The notes under the pieces are model-generated. The model was given only the letters and a program-made list of their open reading frames with translations, made no database searches and had not been told where the DNA came from. Shown here in pieces: positions 42,560 through 54,562 of a stretch of DNA of 64,000 bases. Made by a program: the position numbers and the translations under genes. This DNA comes from Anoplolepis gracilipes (Eukaryota > Arthropoda > Insecta > Hymenoptera > Formicidae), in the NCBI RefSeq assembly GCF_047496725.1, contig NC_132974.1, positions 62,001 to 126,000 on the forward strand, written 5' to 3'. The first letter of the stretch is position 1. Each line of letters begins with the position of its first letter.

Positions 42560-44320
42560 CACTGCCCTCTTAATAAAATTATTGGGGGGAGAGGTAGTGC
42601 TGTGCCTCCCCCTCCCGAAATTGGCGCCTATTAATAACTTATTAATATATAAATTCAATAATTTTCTATATTATTTTCCTCCTCTTTAATATCTATATTA
42701 ATTATACATATATGTATATATATAATTAGTATAGATATTAGAAAGAAGGAGAGTAATATAGAAAATTGAATATGTGCAGACTCTCTTTATAGATCGAGTC
42801 CAAATTTAGATTAGATAAACATATAAATAAACATATAAATAAACATTTGTAATAGTAATCGTTTTCTGTAGATTAATTCGATTGATTGTTTGTCTAATGT
42901 CTTTCCTATCTCAACAATTAAATACATAAATGTCTAACAATAAGTAATATTCTATGCAGGATATGTATAAGCAATTCTCTGTACATTTAAAAAAAATACA
43001 TATATGTTTAATTGATATAGAATGTTTTCTTACCCATTTTCTTATCCAGAGCTTATTTATATAGCTTGTTATATAGAGCTTATTTATCCAGTTAAATACG
43101 TTTCTATATTACGCTTCTTCCAATATCTAGAATGTTTTCTTATCCAGAAAACGATCTGTTATACAAAGCTTATTTATCCAGTTAAAAAATCTTTTGCTAT
43201 TTACCAATTAATAATTTCCATTTTGTTCTTAAATGTTTTAATGCAAATTACATTCAGAATCATTAATTTAGTTCATATTAATGTCTTTATGTCAATGATG
43301 CTTTTCTCAAGGAGAGGAAAAGTAACAATGGATGAATATAATATATACTACAATAATATATATAAATATAATATATACACATCAAAGTTATAATTATATT
43401 CAAAAGTTAATATCAATAAAGAAAGGTATATTATCAATAAAAATATATGAGATGTAGATGAGAAAAATATAATAAAGATTATAAATGGACAAAAATAAAA
43501 AGAGATTACAAAATATAGACTATATAATATAAAACAGTATATAAAGTAAAATAGAAAAGATGAGAATGATAGAACAAATAATCCCTTGGCAATAAAAAAA
43601 AAATCTATACTAATTGCCACACTAGATACATATGTCATCAATGTTTGATATTGTATATGATTAAAATGTTAATTATTGAAAATTTTTTCTTTGAAAGTCC
43701 ATATTTATATCCAACCCATACATAGTTTCTTCTTTCTGTGCTGCAACTTATTAAAAAATGTCGTTAGAAGTTACCTTACAGTTTAGAAATTTTCTCAAAT
43801 GTTTAGAAAATATTCTTAACTGTATAATTTTTAATTTTCTTAGTAATGATCGTAGTAATACGTGCTACTTGGGATGTAAGCTCTAATACTAGATCTATAT
43901 CAGGGAATGTATAAACAGTACTTTATTATATGTTTTAGAAAATATGCTTAAATATTAAATATATAGAGAATATAGCATTTTAGAAAAAAATGTTTTATAC
44001 AAAAGTTTGACTTTACAGAGGATATGATGGTGCCACTGATTGAAATAAATAAATTGATTTCGGACTTTTTGGCGTAACCCAAGATGCATCATGTAGAGGC
44101 ATAGTCCTAGAATTTAATTTTTTAGTTTTTAATTTTCGTACTCTTCAGTTCATGATTTTCATTTTCTTACTCTTACTGTAAACTTTTGACTATTTTGTAA
44201 ACTATTTTGAATGTGTAGTGTGTCCGAATCCAAGTAAATTTATGTTACAACATTGTGAAATAAATTATGATTACAATTATGAAAAATAAATTACGATATA
44301 TTTTTAACATTAAATTAGTT
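42560..44320. other. AT-rich; local repeats only
   Basis: 42,546-42,620 has an imperfect hairpin (GGCACTGCCCTC...GAGGTAGTGCTGTGCC). 43,030-43,190 repeats AGCTTATTTATCCAGTTAAA-like words. No convincing gene. Confidence 0.5.
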
Positions 44321-44325
44321 TTTAC

Positions 44326-44836
44326 TTGGAGATGTCTATGCAGCTTTCGGATCATGATTATGTACCCATATGGAATAACCTTAACATGATTACGCTTGCG
44401 AAGAGGAGATATATGCATGATATGTTATTTCTCTTTAAAATAATAAATGGATTCATAGTCTTCCCGGAATTACTTGAGAGAATAAATTTTTATATTCCAG
44501 CGAGATCTATCAGATCTAGTAGGATCTTCCTTGAGGTGTACCATCGTACGTCATATGCGAGGTTTTCATCTCTAAACCGGCCTGCTATGCGTAGCAATGA
44601 ATTATCCAACAATATAGACTTCTTTAGCCCATGCTTAAAACTCATTCAAACAATCTCTTCTTAAGCTATTATTCTAATTACTTTTTTTCTTTTCTTTGTG
44701 TTCTTTATTCTTTCTTCTTTTATTTATATTTTTTACTTTTTGTTCTGTCTTTGATGTATTATATACTACTGTACCAAAGGGATTTTCTTTCCGTTTAAGA
44801 AATAAATAAATAAATAAATAGATAAATAAATAAAAC
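44326..44836 (+). pseudogene. jockey-like LINE: RT C-terminus and 3' tail
   Basis: The frame reads LAKRRYMHDMLFLFKIINGF, then FPELLERINFYIPARSIRSS, then RFSSLNRPAMRSNELSNNID, and stops at 44,664. The pattern (RR-x(2)-HD-x-LFLxKIxNG, then LL-x-x-IxFxxP-x-R) is the C-terminal region after the reverse transcriptase of jockey/CR1-type LINEs. The 3' UTR follows and ends in (AAATA/AATA)n at 44,800-44,836, the usual tail. The element is 5' truncated near 44,320. Confidence 0.75.
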
Positions 44837-44955
44837 ATAAAAGTAGCTATAACTCGGAAACGACTTATTTCCGGACCTATGTTTATATAGCTTTTTGGTC
44901 CCAAATTACCTGCCGAAGTACTACGGGAAATTTCCCGAACACCTTGTATATATAT
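44837..44955 (-). repeat. single MITE arm
   Basis: In reverse complement it starts ACAAGGTGTTCGGGAAATTT and continues CCCGTAGTACTTCGGCAGGT. The layout is that of a TA-target MITE end like those at 37,937 and 58,984, but its partner arm is absent. Confidence 0.5.
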
Positions 44956-44963
44956 AATGTTAT

Positions 44964-44998
<35 letters not shown>

Positions 44999-45049
44999 AT
45001 TATATATATATATATATAATTATATATATATATATATATATATACATAT

Positions 45050-45215
45050 GTTGAGTATTATTTATATATTTGTATATTAGATTAATGGAAAAGTGTTTTT
45101 GTTTTTCAACATTAATTAAAATTTGTTAAAAAATAAAAACACTTTCCCATCAATCTAATATACAAATATATAAACAATACTTTCTATATAAGCAATACTC
45201 AATATATAATACATG
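45050..45215. repeat. foldback repeat, about 65-bp arms
   Basis: GAGTATTATTTATATATTTG, then TATATTAGATTAATGGAAAA and GTGTTTTTG, mirrored by CACTTTCCCATCAATCTAAT at the right. Probable MITE. Confidence 0.75.
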
Positions 45216-45459
45216 CAATATATACAATACATCAAATATAACTATAGTTATAATTGACTAAATTTGTATATATTATTTGTATAACAATTCGGAGCTTTCC
45301 AGCAAGACACAATGTCCACTAGTGTGAGTGAGACACACTAATGTATTCTCTCTCCCATGAGTTTATAATTTACTCATATTATAAAAATAATTAGATAATT
45401 TTATCTAATTTTTAATAAATACCTATACTAAGTAATTATTTTATGTGTAGATTTACCTT

Positions 45460-46817
45460 TTGTACATGTCAATACTTTCTTCATCTGCCAATTGTTTCTC
45501 TGAAACCACCAACATATTATAGTCCAATTATTTTATTTTCAACATTTATACTGTTATATTTTAATTTATATATATACTATTGTAATCTCAATATATATTT
45601 AGATCAATAAAATAGATTAAAAATCTTCTATTTATGTAGTTTATAAAAATATTCTTACTATCTATTTACAATTATTTTCTTTATATTTATTTATATCATA
45701 ATATTACTTAAAAACAATTGATAACTTTTTTGTATATAAATAACATTAAATTATTAAATTAATTAATATCATATAAATTATTAATAAAAAACAATAATAA
45801 TTTTTAAATTGCTTATTTTTATGAGACTTTTTATGAAAATAATGCAAATACCTAATTTTTTGTTTTGCACTCCACTTGTTCCATCTTGTGCTGTTTTTAT
45901 TTTTTCACACATTGGATGAGATCCTTCATCTATATTTAATCACATTTTTTTTCAGTTAGCTGATTGCATACATTATGCATTTGTTACTTTTTATTATATT
46001 TTTTAATTACATAATATTATGTGATTATGTTAATCATGGAATATGTCCTAATATACTTTATAGTTCTAAGTATCATAAAAAATGGGATAATACCTTTTCT
46101 TTTTGGAATAATTATCTCATCCAGATTTATATCTGTTTCCATGTTATCCTTGATGTGGTTTGTTTGCTTGTTTGACAAATTTTTGTATTGAAAATCTTTA
46201 TCTTGATTCTTTGTAGCTCTTTTTCATCAATTATTTTATCTTCATTAAATGTCTGATGATCTTTTTAATCTAACAATAAAAGGATTTCAAAAATATTACA
46301 TGAATTTTACTTTTCAATAAGACATTCTTCAGGAAAAACTTAAGTTCATATCACAGTTACATTTTTCAAAATAATATTACAGTTTACTACTTTATATTTT
46401 ATATACTTTCATAGTAAAATATACTATTTATATTTATTAATTGTAACAAATATATATATTTTTATAAAAAAGATATTGTTATATCAAATTGTTTTATGTT
46501 ATTAATATAATAATTTAATAATATTAATTTAATAATTTAATAATTTTCTATATTACTCCTCAAAATATTTATAATCATTAGTTGTTCGTTCTGGAAGAAC
46601 TCTTGCTTCGTCGTAAACTATGCTGCTTTATTTGCTTGTCATTCATTTTTAACATTTTAGCTGCCCGTTCGCTTTCAAACTTTTGTATCATCTTGGCTTT
46701 TCGTTCTTCGTGTTATTTGACCAACTTTTGTGTTCTCTCCCATTCCCTTCTGACTTCTTTTAATCTTTCTTCTTTGTTTATTTTTTTCTCTTGCGGGAAT
46801 AATGTGAATAAGGTCAT
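45460..46817 (-). pseudogene. charged multi-exon gene remnant
   Basis: ATG at 46,817 opens MTLFTLFPQEKKINKEERLK, then EVRREWERTQKLVK, a stop, then HEERKAKMIQKFESERAAK, running to TAA at 46,578: a strongly charged helical product. Further pieces on the same strand look like exons: 46,270-46,160 (FNEDKIIDEKELQRIKIKI), 45,935-45,855 (NIDEGSHPMCEKIKTAQDGT, then GVQNKKLG before GTATTT) and 45,510-45,462 (SEKQLADEESIDMYK before GTAAAT). Splicing is not proven. Such charged tails occur in transposon accessory proteins, but no domain is recognisable. Confidence 0.3.
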
Positions 46818-46819
46818 TT

Positions 46820-47415
46820 TTAATTTCTTTTTATTATTTCAAATAAAACTAGAGATTCTAAAAACATTATAAAAAATATTAATATATGCGGTAGAATCAT
46901 TATAACAACATAAAAATAACTTAAAATACCTCATATCACATTTGAAAACACGTGATATTTTTAAAATTTTTAATGACTTTTAATTAAATACTGAATAATA
47001 TATACATATTAAATATTATTTTTTAGTGTATTTGGCATTTATATTACTTAAACTTAATAAAAAAAATATAATATTTTATTTTTTTGTAAATGACCCTATT
47101 TTTTATAACTTTTATAACGTTCCAAAAACGTCATTGTTAGCGCTGTAAAAAATACTAATTCCTGTATTTATATAGCAATATATTTTTTTGCACAGAAAAT
47201 AAATAAAACTGATTAATAATTTTATTTTGTTATAGAAACATTAATGTGGTTTCTTTTAACACCATAGAGATATTAGATATAAAGCACGCGAAAAAGCCGA
47301 AAACGTGACGCCAAAATAAAAAGACAGCGCTGCATATGGGACACCATGGTCTTTGTCTAATTGCGCATACGCAACCTGACTAACTGGCACAAGTTTCCCT
47401 CTAATCTGTTAGATA
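46820..47415. other. no gene seen
   Basis: AT-rich, then from 47,260 a mixed-composition stretch with no frame or repeat I recognise. Confidence 0.5.
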
Positions 47416-47418
47416 TAA

Positions 47419-47578
47419 GGGCTTCTGCCCACAGGACGCGGAAACGATTGCCACGTGGCAAAAGGCGACACAGTAGCTAATTATTTTATATCTTTTCCAT
47501 AAGAGCAAAAGATTGATTGGCTACCGCATCGCTTTTTACCGCGCGGCAAGCGTTTCCGCGTCCAGTGAGCAGAAGCCC
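47419..47578. mobile_element. 160-bp Harbinger-type MITE
   Basis: It starts GGGCTTCTGCCCACAGGACG, then CGGAAACG, and ends CGTTTCCGCGTCCAGTGAGC, then AGAAGCCC. TAA occurs on both flanks (47,416-47,418 and 47,579-47,581). A GG start with a 3-bp TWA duplication is the Harbinger signature. Noncoding. Confidence 0.85.
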
Positions 47579-47639
47579 TAATTGTAAGAAAAAGGTTACA
47601 AGTAGAGTCCTATAAAAACAAATATATTCTATATGTATA

Positions 47640-47667
47640 TATATATATATATCCTATATATATATAT

Positions 47668-47709
<42 letters not shown>

Positions 47710-47751
47710 AACATTAAAATATATATACATATCATTTTTAATATTAAAATG

Positions 47752-47795
<44 letters not shown>

Positions 47796-47845
47796 CATTT
47801 TAATATTAAAAATATATTATATATATGACTTATTTTTAATATTAA
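47640..47845. repeat. (TA)n with a TTTTAATATTAAAAT foldback
   Basis: Long TA runs with mirrored ATTTTTAATATTAAAATGAA blocks on either side of the last (TA)n (47,735-47,815). It borders the R3 repeat. Confidence 0.7.
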
Positions 47846-47849
47846 AATA

Positions 47850-48288
47850 TTTTAAAATCTTATTTTGCACTGCTAGCCCATCAAATTTAATTATAATAAT
47901 AGCACCTCTTTCGGAAAATTGAATATGTTTAATTAAAAATTTTCCTGTTAGTACAGCTTTATTTTCATCACAGAATTTGAATTGTTTATCATTTAAATCG
48001 GAAAATATTTCTTTTGCTAAAAAAATATAAGAAAAATATTGTAAACGAAAGAAAAAAATGTTATCAATTCAAATAATGTAAAGTATGTTATATTATTTAA
48101 ATTGTATAATATACCTTTTGACTCAAACATTTCATCACTATATGGGTAAAGAATCTTTACCCAATGTCTTTCATTTTTATACTCAAAAATAAAACTCTTT
48201 TATTTTGTTTTTTTAAATCATAATAAGTGCTTTGTGTAAAAGGAACAAATTCAGGAAATTGATGGAAGATATCGTTATTATCTGCCAT
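47850..48288 (-). pseudogene. small R3 spliced gene, inverted copy
   Basis: The same gene as 58,260-58,708, read from ATG 48,288 (MADNNDIFHQFPEFVPFTQS). After QNK the frame is lost through a missing base near 48,210 (copy 2 reads QNEMSFIFEYK there). Exon 2 is still recognisable (EIFSDLNDKQFKFCDENKA), but the 3' end runs on past the stop used by copy 2. Confidence 0.6.
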
Positions 48289-48289
48289 T

Positions 48290-48765
48290 CTAATAATAAA
48301 TAGAAAATTATAATAGAAGAAATATAAAAAAAAAAATTAAATCTTTTTTGCTTATTTATAGGTGTGGATATCATTATTTAATAAGTATTTCTCTCTAATA
48401 CAAACTATCATAGATTGAAATATATAAATAACTTTTTAAAACATAAAGGTCGACGAACATTATAATAAAAATTAAAACAATAGATATATTTACTTTATAA
48501 ATTTGAATATTCTTAGATTAAGATTTCATTAATGCGTTTTCTTCGTACGACGAAATTCAATTGGTTATTAAATAAAATTTTACAGATAATTTTATCTGGT
48601 AGCCTAATCAATATATATATATATAAAATTTTTGTCGTACAAAAACACATCACTGAAAAATCTTAGCTTTACATTTATATAAAGAAAATAAAATTGGTAC
48701 ACTTACTTTATAAAGAATCGAACCAGTTTGTACGACTTAGATTTTCTAATGTTTTATTAAAATAT
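48290..48765 (-). repeat. repeat R3 5' flank, inverted copy
   Basis: In reverse complement it matches 50,815-51,174 joined to 58,154-58,259. The shared phrases include CGTACAAACTG, AGTGATGTGTTTTTGTACGA and CGTCGTACGAAGAAAACG. Because it is uninterrupted, it shows where the BEL element landed in the other copy. Confidence 0.8.
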
Positions 48766-48819
48766 CAATTAAAAACGCTCAGGGTATGCTGAGCGCTATA
48801 TGCGGCGCGCGCTTATATG

Positions 48820-49062
48820 CTGAGCGTTTTTAATTAATATTTTAATAATTATTGCGAAAATCGCAAAATGATACAGGACTTTTATGTTCAGTTTGATCTA
48901 CTCTGTCTGCCCTAGAGAGTTGGGCCAATTATTATCAGATATCTTGTAGATATGTATAATATTGTTCGCTAAGCGTTTTTAATTAATATTTTAATAATTA
49001 TTGCGAAAATCGCAAAATGATATAAGATTTTTTTGTTCAGTTTACTGTGCCCTACCTGCTCA
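48820..49062. repeat. 148-bp tandem duplication
   Basis: GCGTTTTTAATTAATATTTT followed by AATAATTATTGCGAAAATCG occurs at 48,824 and again at 48,973. The preceding 48,770-48,830 has a GC-rich hairpin around GCGGCGCGCGC with GCTGAGCG repeats. Confidence 0.7.
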
Positions 49063-49084
49063 CGAGCGTGGCACCAGTGCTCTG

Positions 49085-49740
49085 GGATATCCTGTATATA
49101 CTATACAATTGTCACATGACCATGCGTATAAAAGGGAAATTCTTTTGAAAGACAGGGTTTTGAGGGTGAAACACATTCTTGTGAGTAATTCTTCGTATTT
49201 CTATAGAAGTTTTAGTCTTTCCGAACAGGTAAAAAATTCTTTTAGAAGAAGACGAATGCGTACCTGCCTTTCGATTATTATTTATGTTTTATATCTGATA
49301 TAAAGAGATACATAATTAAAAAAGAACAAAATTGGTTTTTTAATTCTTATATTATTTACATATTTTTATATTTTAATAATATTTTCAAAAACTTTTAAAC
49401 TTAAATTTTTAAAAATAGTGCACTATATTTTGATATCTATGAACTAAGCGCTCACTCGTTGTGCACATTTTTTCTGTTTTATTTGTTTTTTGTTGTATTT
49501 ATTTAGTTTAATATTATTTATGATTGTTGTTAAAGGGATCCGAAAGTTATTCTATATTACCAATCAAAATCTAACCTAATGATAATATATTTTGCAATTT
49601 ATACATTTAAAATAAAATAGATTTCCACTGTAAGAATTGCATGACGGAATAATTCTGAATTTTTAGAAATGAGTTAGAAGCCTAGTAAAAACTTTTGCTG
49701 CACAACATTTTCTTCAACAAAATGTTTTTTACACAGTAAA
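49085..49740 (+). repeat. repeat R2, copy 3
   Basis: Most complete + copy. It starts ACTATACAATTGTCACATGA, contains GTATAAAAGGGAAATTC and CAG|GTAAAAAATTC, and extends to the AAATGTTTTTTAC end that forms half of the hairpin seen at 37,254-37,336. No ORF above 100 codons that is shared between copies. Confidence 0.7.
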
Positions 49741-49744
49741 AATT

Positions 49745-50810
49745 TATGCGTCCTTATGTTAAAATTTTCTTGTGTTACTGCATTTTGATTACTACTTCAA
49801 TGTAAAATTAACATATCACTGATATGTTATTATTTTTATAACATTTTTATGTGTAACATTTATGTCAACTTCATAATTTAACACTTTGTGTATGTCTCTT
49901 AAAAATAGAATATTATTTTGAGTACTTTTAACTCAATCGTTTCAAATAATCAACATGTCTTAAAGTCAGTTTAACATTTTAAGAAAAGTTAAAGTAAATA
50001 TTCAAATAATCATGAATTTGACAAAATAATCAAATTTACTAAAAATAAATGTTACTATTACAAATAATTTAAGTTAAAATAATTACTATCGTGTATTAAT
50101 ATAACATAAGTATAAATGTTTTTTTAAAGTATTCATGTGTTGATATAACTCAGAATAAAATGTATTAATTTACACTTCAAAATAGTTACATTAAATGTGT
50201 AAAATAAATAAATAAATAGATATATATATTTATAATTTATTATAAGTACAGGCCTGGTATCTAAGTGAGATCGACAAAGGAAGCGCGAGATAACAGCAGT
50301 TCGAGTTTTACGCTTGACATGTACGTGAATAAAGAATTGTAAAAAATAAAGGTTTAAGTAAATTATTCATCGGATCCTTACAAATATATTAACATAAAAA
50401 GTCGTAATTAACAAGTGAAATATTCAATGCAACATTTTATTTATTCAATGCATTGGGTTCATTGGCCTAACAGAATATGACAGTTATATCTGCTTGTATC
50501 AGTTCTCCTTTGTCTTCTTGCGTCTTACGTGTTAGATTCTGCGCAGGCAGAATACATGCATACAACGTAAAATCTACAACGCAGTAGTGTTTCCGAACTA
50601 TTATAAGAGTACGCAATTTATTTGCGATTATATAATATTCGTGCAAAGTGAACTGAGATGTCATATGAGTATTCTGAATTGAAGTATATTGTGTGTGTAC
50701 GATTTCTTGTACAAATATTAATTTTTTTATACGTGATTTCGCTATTCATCATTTTATATTCGTGTTAGGAATTTGTGGATATAAAATTCACTCGTTTTCC
50801 ATATGTTTTA
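49745..50810. other. no gene seen
   Basis: AT-rich. 50,250-50,400 has a higher-GC patch ending GAATAAAGAATTGTAAAAAA and TCATCGGATCCTTACA, which resembles an LTR 3' end, but its 5' partner was not found. Confidence 0.45.
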
Positions 50811-50814
50811 TTAG

Positions 50815-51174
50815 AATATCTAAGTCGTACAAACTGTTTCGATTCTTTATAAAGTAAGTGTACCAATTTTATTTTCTTTATATAAATGTAAAGCTAAGAT
50901 TTTTCAGTGATGTGTTTTTGTACGACAAAAATTTTATATATATATGTTGATTAGGCTACCAGATAAAATTATCTGTAAAATTTTATTTAATAACCAATCG
51001 AATTTCGTCGTACGAAGAAAACGTATTAATGAAATCTTAATCTAAGAATATACAAATTTATAAAGTAAATAAATATAACTATTTTTTCTATTTTTATTAT
51101 AATGTTCGTCGACCTTTATGCCTTAAAAAGTTATTTATATATTTCAATCTACTACTGCTATTATAGTTTGTATT
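50815..51174 (+). repeat. repeat R3, part left of BEL
   Basis: Continuous with 58,154-58,708 once the BEL element and one GTATT are set aside. Matches the inverted copy at 48,290-48,765. Confidence 0.75.
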
Positions 51175-51515
51175 TGTATCGTTTTTGCAATCTTATAATA
51201 TTTATCGCAATTCGAGATGCTGTTTTTGTTTAGCATCTGCTTATTTACGATGGCTTAATCACTGAGTTGAATAAGCAAACTGTCAGTAATGAACAACTTA
51301 AACTTTATTCGAGAGGCGCTCTTTATCGTACAAGAATCGTATTAGTAATAATAATGCCTAATGGCGGACGTCGCAGTCGTGTGAGCTCGAGCGGTACACG
51401 AAGGATTTCGGAAGCGCCCGATAATGCACGAACGAGCGTATAGTGTATAGCGCGCAGCGCGAGCGAAAAACAAACTACATATTGTTTCAAAAATAGACAA
51501 AGTAAAAACTATACA
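51175..51515 (-). repeat. BEL 3' LTR
   Basis: On the + strand it runs from TGTATCGTTTTTGCAATC to AAAAACTATACA. Pairs with 57,807-58,148. The body holds the GC-rich GCGCGCAGCGCGAGCGAAAA segment. Confidence 0.9.
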
Positions 51516-51535
51516 CCGCCCCCCCTTTGAAGGCC
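51516..51535 (-). other. BEL polypurine tract
   Basis: Reading right to left, CTTCAAAGGGGGGGGCGG abuts the 3' LTR, the position of the plus-strand primer in reverse transcription. Confidence 0.8.
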
Positions 51536-51810
51536 TTGGGCTTCAATAGATTAAATGCTACGTAAATCAAACTGCTTATTGTTGCTTATATACCTTATAT
51601 CTATTGATTTATTAACTATAATAATAATGATACGAACGCAATATAAATGAAAATTTATGAATCTACAGGCAGTATAAATAATTTGGTCAAGGGTCGAACA
51701 ATCAAACCATTATTTGTCTTAAGGTTTCTGAGTACTCGCTGCGGAACTTCGATGTCGACGGTGGCGACATATAGTTCTGTCTCTTTTTCTCTTTTGGGAA
51801 ATATGTCAGA

Positions 51811-52173
51811 AGCGAGAAATGACAGCCCAATTTATGTTGCAACCTACGTCGTAATTATTTGCTTTTTGCTAGTGTTGTGATGTGCAACGTATTTATGAAA
51901 CTTGTGAAAATGGACGGCTGCCAAGCTGTATAAGGAAAAACTGTGTAAAGTAACATTTTCCTCTCCTTTCAACAGCTGTCAAATCGCGTGTTTTTCCGCA
52001 TTTCAAGGGTTCATTTCGGACTCAATTTACAGTTATTTATCAATTGTCAGGAGAAAGGATTACTAGCCGTCCATTTTTACAAGTGTGCTGAAGAGATTGG
52101 TAGTATTATTTCGTTGAAATATGTTTTTATTTACATGTCAGTCGCAACATAAATTAGGGTGTCATTTCTCGCT
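51811..52173. mobile_element. MITE nested in the BEL 3' region
   Basis: AGCGAGAAATGACAGCCCAA with TTTATGTTGC at the left mirrors GCAACATAAATTAGGGTGTC with ATTTCTCGCT at the right. A further inner pair, CTTGTGAAAATGGACGGCT against AGCCGTCCATTTTTACAAG, sits at 51,901-51,919 and 52,074-52,092. It lies between the integrase tail and the polypurine tract, so it arrived after, or travelled with, the BEL copy. Confidence 0.65.
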
Positions 52174-52263
52174 ATTTCTCGCTTGTGACGTCACGATTTC
52201 AATATGGCCGCGGTGACTACTCAGGAGCCTTAATCGTTGCTGAACGAACGATGCCATCACTAC

Positions 52264-52963
52264 TTCTATTAACCTCATTTACATGGCCAAGTAATCATTA
52301 AAAAGGTGCTAAACCTGATTTTTGAATTAAAACTACTTGTCCAGGTTTAAGATTCTCATCCTTATTGAGTTTCCATTTTGATCGAGCTTGCAACTGATTA
52401 AGATATTCAAGACTCCATCTTTTCCAGAAGTGTTGTCTTAATTGCTCGACTCTTTGCCAACGTGAAAGACGATTTATTTTAATAAGACCTATGTCTGGAT
52501 ATACAACTGTTTAACGCATCACCAATTAAAAAATGACCAGGCGTTAACGGATATCATTTGGGTCGCTTGATAGTTGACTAATGAGACGCGAATTTAAAAT
52601 CGCTTCAATTTCCGCAAACAATGTTGACATTTCATCGTAGTTTAATGCAGCATCGCCAATAACTCTTTTCATGTGATACTTTGCGGACTTGATAGCCGCC
52701 TCCCAAATGCCTCCAAAATGAGGCGCATTCGGAGGAATGGTACGCCATTCTATTCTGTGCTCGACAAAAAATTCGCTTAATTTGAGCTGTGTTTGCTTTT
52801 TAGTGAACAATTCATATAGTTCGTTAAGCTCTTTAGCCGCTCCTATGAAATTAGTGCCGTTATTCGAATACATACAAACGACTTTGCCTCTGCGTGCAAC
52901 AAATCTCTTAAAGGCACTTAAAAATGATTCGGTTGTTAAATCAGCAACTAGCTCTATGTGCAC
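52264..52963 (-). pseudogene. BEL integrase core and DUF5641-like tail
   Basis: The core reads MHIELVADLTTESFLSAFKR (first Asp), then YSNNGTNFIGAAKELNEL, then PNAPHFGGIWEAAIKSAKY (Glu). In BEL/Pao the second motif is S-D-N-G-T-N-F; here the Asp is Asn, so the catalytic triad is broken. Near 52,550 the frame slips, after which PLTPGHFLIGDALN, a stop, then WKRWSLEYLNQLQARSKWK and KPGQVVLIQKSGLAP give the C-terminal DUF5641-like domain. In life this enzyme would insert the cDNA. Confidence 0.8.
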
Positions 52964-53092
52964 GGCCTTTACCGCAAAACATACGAAAATACAAATGTAG
53001 GCCTTAATTAATTTAGCGTTACGCCTCTTATGCTTTCGAATGAGGAACGGACCTCCAAAATCTACTCCGCAGTGAGTAAATGGACGTGAAAC

Positions 53093-53710
53093 CTAACCTT
53101 TTACTCTTGTGCTCAGAAGATCGCTCATGATGTTTTCGGAAGTAATTGGCTTATTTTTCCAACATGTTACACATTTTTTTATAATATCCCGTGTAGTAGT
53201 TTTCGCAGCTATAGGCCAAAATTTATTTCTAACAGCATAAATTGTTGCTTGTATTCCGCAATGTATATTCTTAATATGCTCATTATGAATAATGAGTCTT
53301 GTAATTGTATGATCTTTTGGTAACAATATAGAATATTTTGCGTCATATGCTAATTCTGTATGCTTCAATCTGCCACCCACTTGCAGCATACCTTCATCAT
53401 CGATGAATGGATTTAATGACGATAACTTACTATTGGATGCAAATTTCGATTTTTTTATTTCTTTTATGTTATTACCAAATTGCTGTTGTTGTACGAATTT
53501 ACATATAAATCGCAACGAATATTCGTATTCTTTGGATGTTAACAATGCGACTCTTTTTTTAACAGTTGGCTTACAATTGTTAATGTAACGAAAAACATAT
53601 GCTAATGCTCGAACTAATTTTGGCAATTTAGAATATTTAGCAATTAGTGTGTCTAATATTGCACATTCTTGCTTGATGACGAATGTCTTTGTTACTTGTT
53701 CTGAAACCAC
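53093..53710 (-). pseudogene. BEL integrase zinc-binding region
   Basis: 205 codons. The N-terminal half is the linker after RNase H. PFIDDEGMLQVGGRLKHTEL is typical of BEL/Pao and leads into the H2C2 zinc module: HNEHIKNIHCGIQATIYAV, then KKCVTCWKNKP. The frame stops at 53,093 just before the integrase core, implying a small indel between the two pieces. Confidence 0.8.
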
Positions 53711-53923
53711 GACAGAATATTGTGCTTGTGACTTAGGCCATTGATCTTCATGTAGTTGCAGCCACTCAGAGCCTTCTCACCAAATAGATGATTGAATTAA
53801 TTCAGGGAGTCTCCCCCCTCTCGAAATTATATCGGCAGGATTCGACTTGGTATCAATGTGCCTCCAATCTTGTATCTTCGTTAATTGCTGAATTTTGCCA
53901 ACACGGTTAGCGACAAATGTTGT

Positions 53924-54289
53924 TCATTTATGAGACCAAGCTTTGATCCATGACAGTACTATTGTTGAGTCAGTCCATAAAAATGTTTTTATCTCTGATA
54001 AACCGAGTGCTTTAATAACTTTCTCTTGTAATTGCGCTAATAGTAATGCTGCACAAAGTTCTAGGCGCGGAAGTGATATTGTCTTCATTACTCTTGATTT
54101 CGAGATCAATAGAGTTGTTTTATAAATACCTTTCTCATCACGTGCTCTAATGTAACAGCATGCACCATAAGCCGCTTGACTGGCATCCGCAAATCCGTGG
54201 AGTTGTAATTTGTTTACTTCAGATCCGGAAAAGATGAACCGATTAATTTTTATTTTATTTATGTCGTTTAATTGCGTTCTGAACTGCAT
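53924..54289 (-). pseudogene. BEL RNase H region
   Basis: Reads LQLHGFADASQAAYGACCYI, then SLPRLELCAALLLAQLQEK, then LWTDSTIVLSWIK. The Asp of FADAS, the Glu of RLELCAA and the Asp of WTDST are the RNase H acidic residues and all remain. The region between this piece and RT (54,290-54,560) is open only in fragments. Confidence 0.8.
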
Positions 54290-54562
54290 TCACTGTGTGT
54301 GTATGTGCATGAGAACTGACGAGTCCCAATTTATTTGACTCTTCCATAATTCTTAAATTAGAAGTTTTGCCACTAATATAACAAGGCCTAAAAGTTCTAA
54401 TGGATCAAATAATTGCGATATTTCGGATAAGATGCTTCTTTTTGTTACTTTACAGGTTGTTGGTTTGATATCAATTGTGAATTGAAATGAATCTTCCGAT
54501 GAATTCCATTGCATTCCAAGTATTCGTGATTGTGCATTTTTGTCGATGATTGTATTATTATT

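Noticed and set aside
47610..47798. Ile/Tyr repeat protein
   Set aside because: Direct translation of a (TA)n microsatellite.
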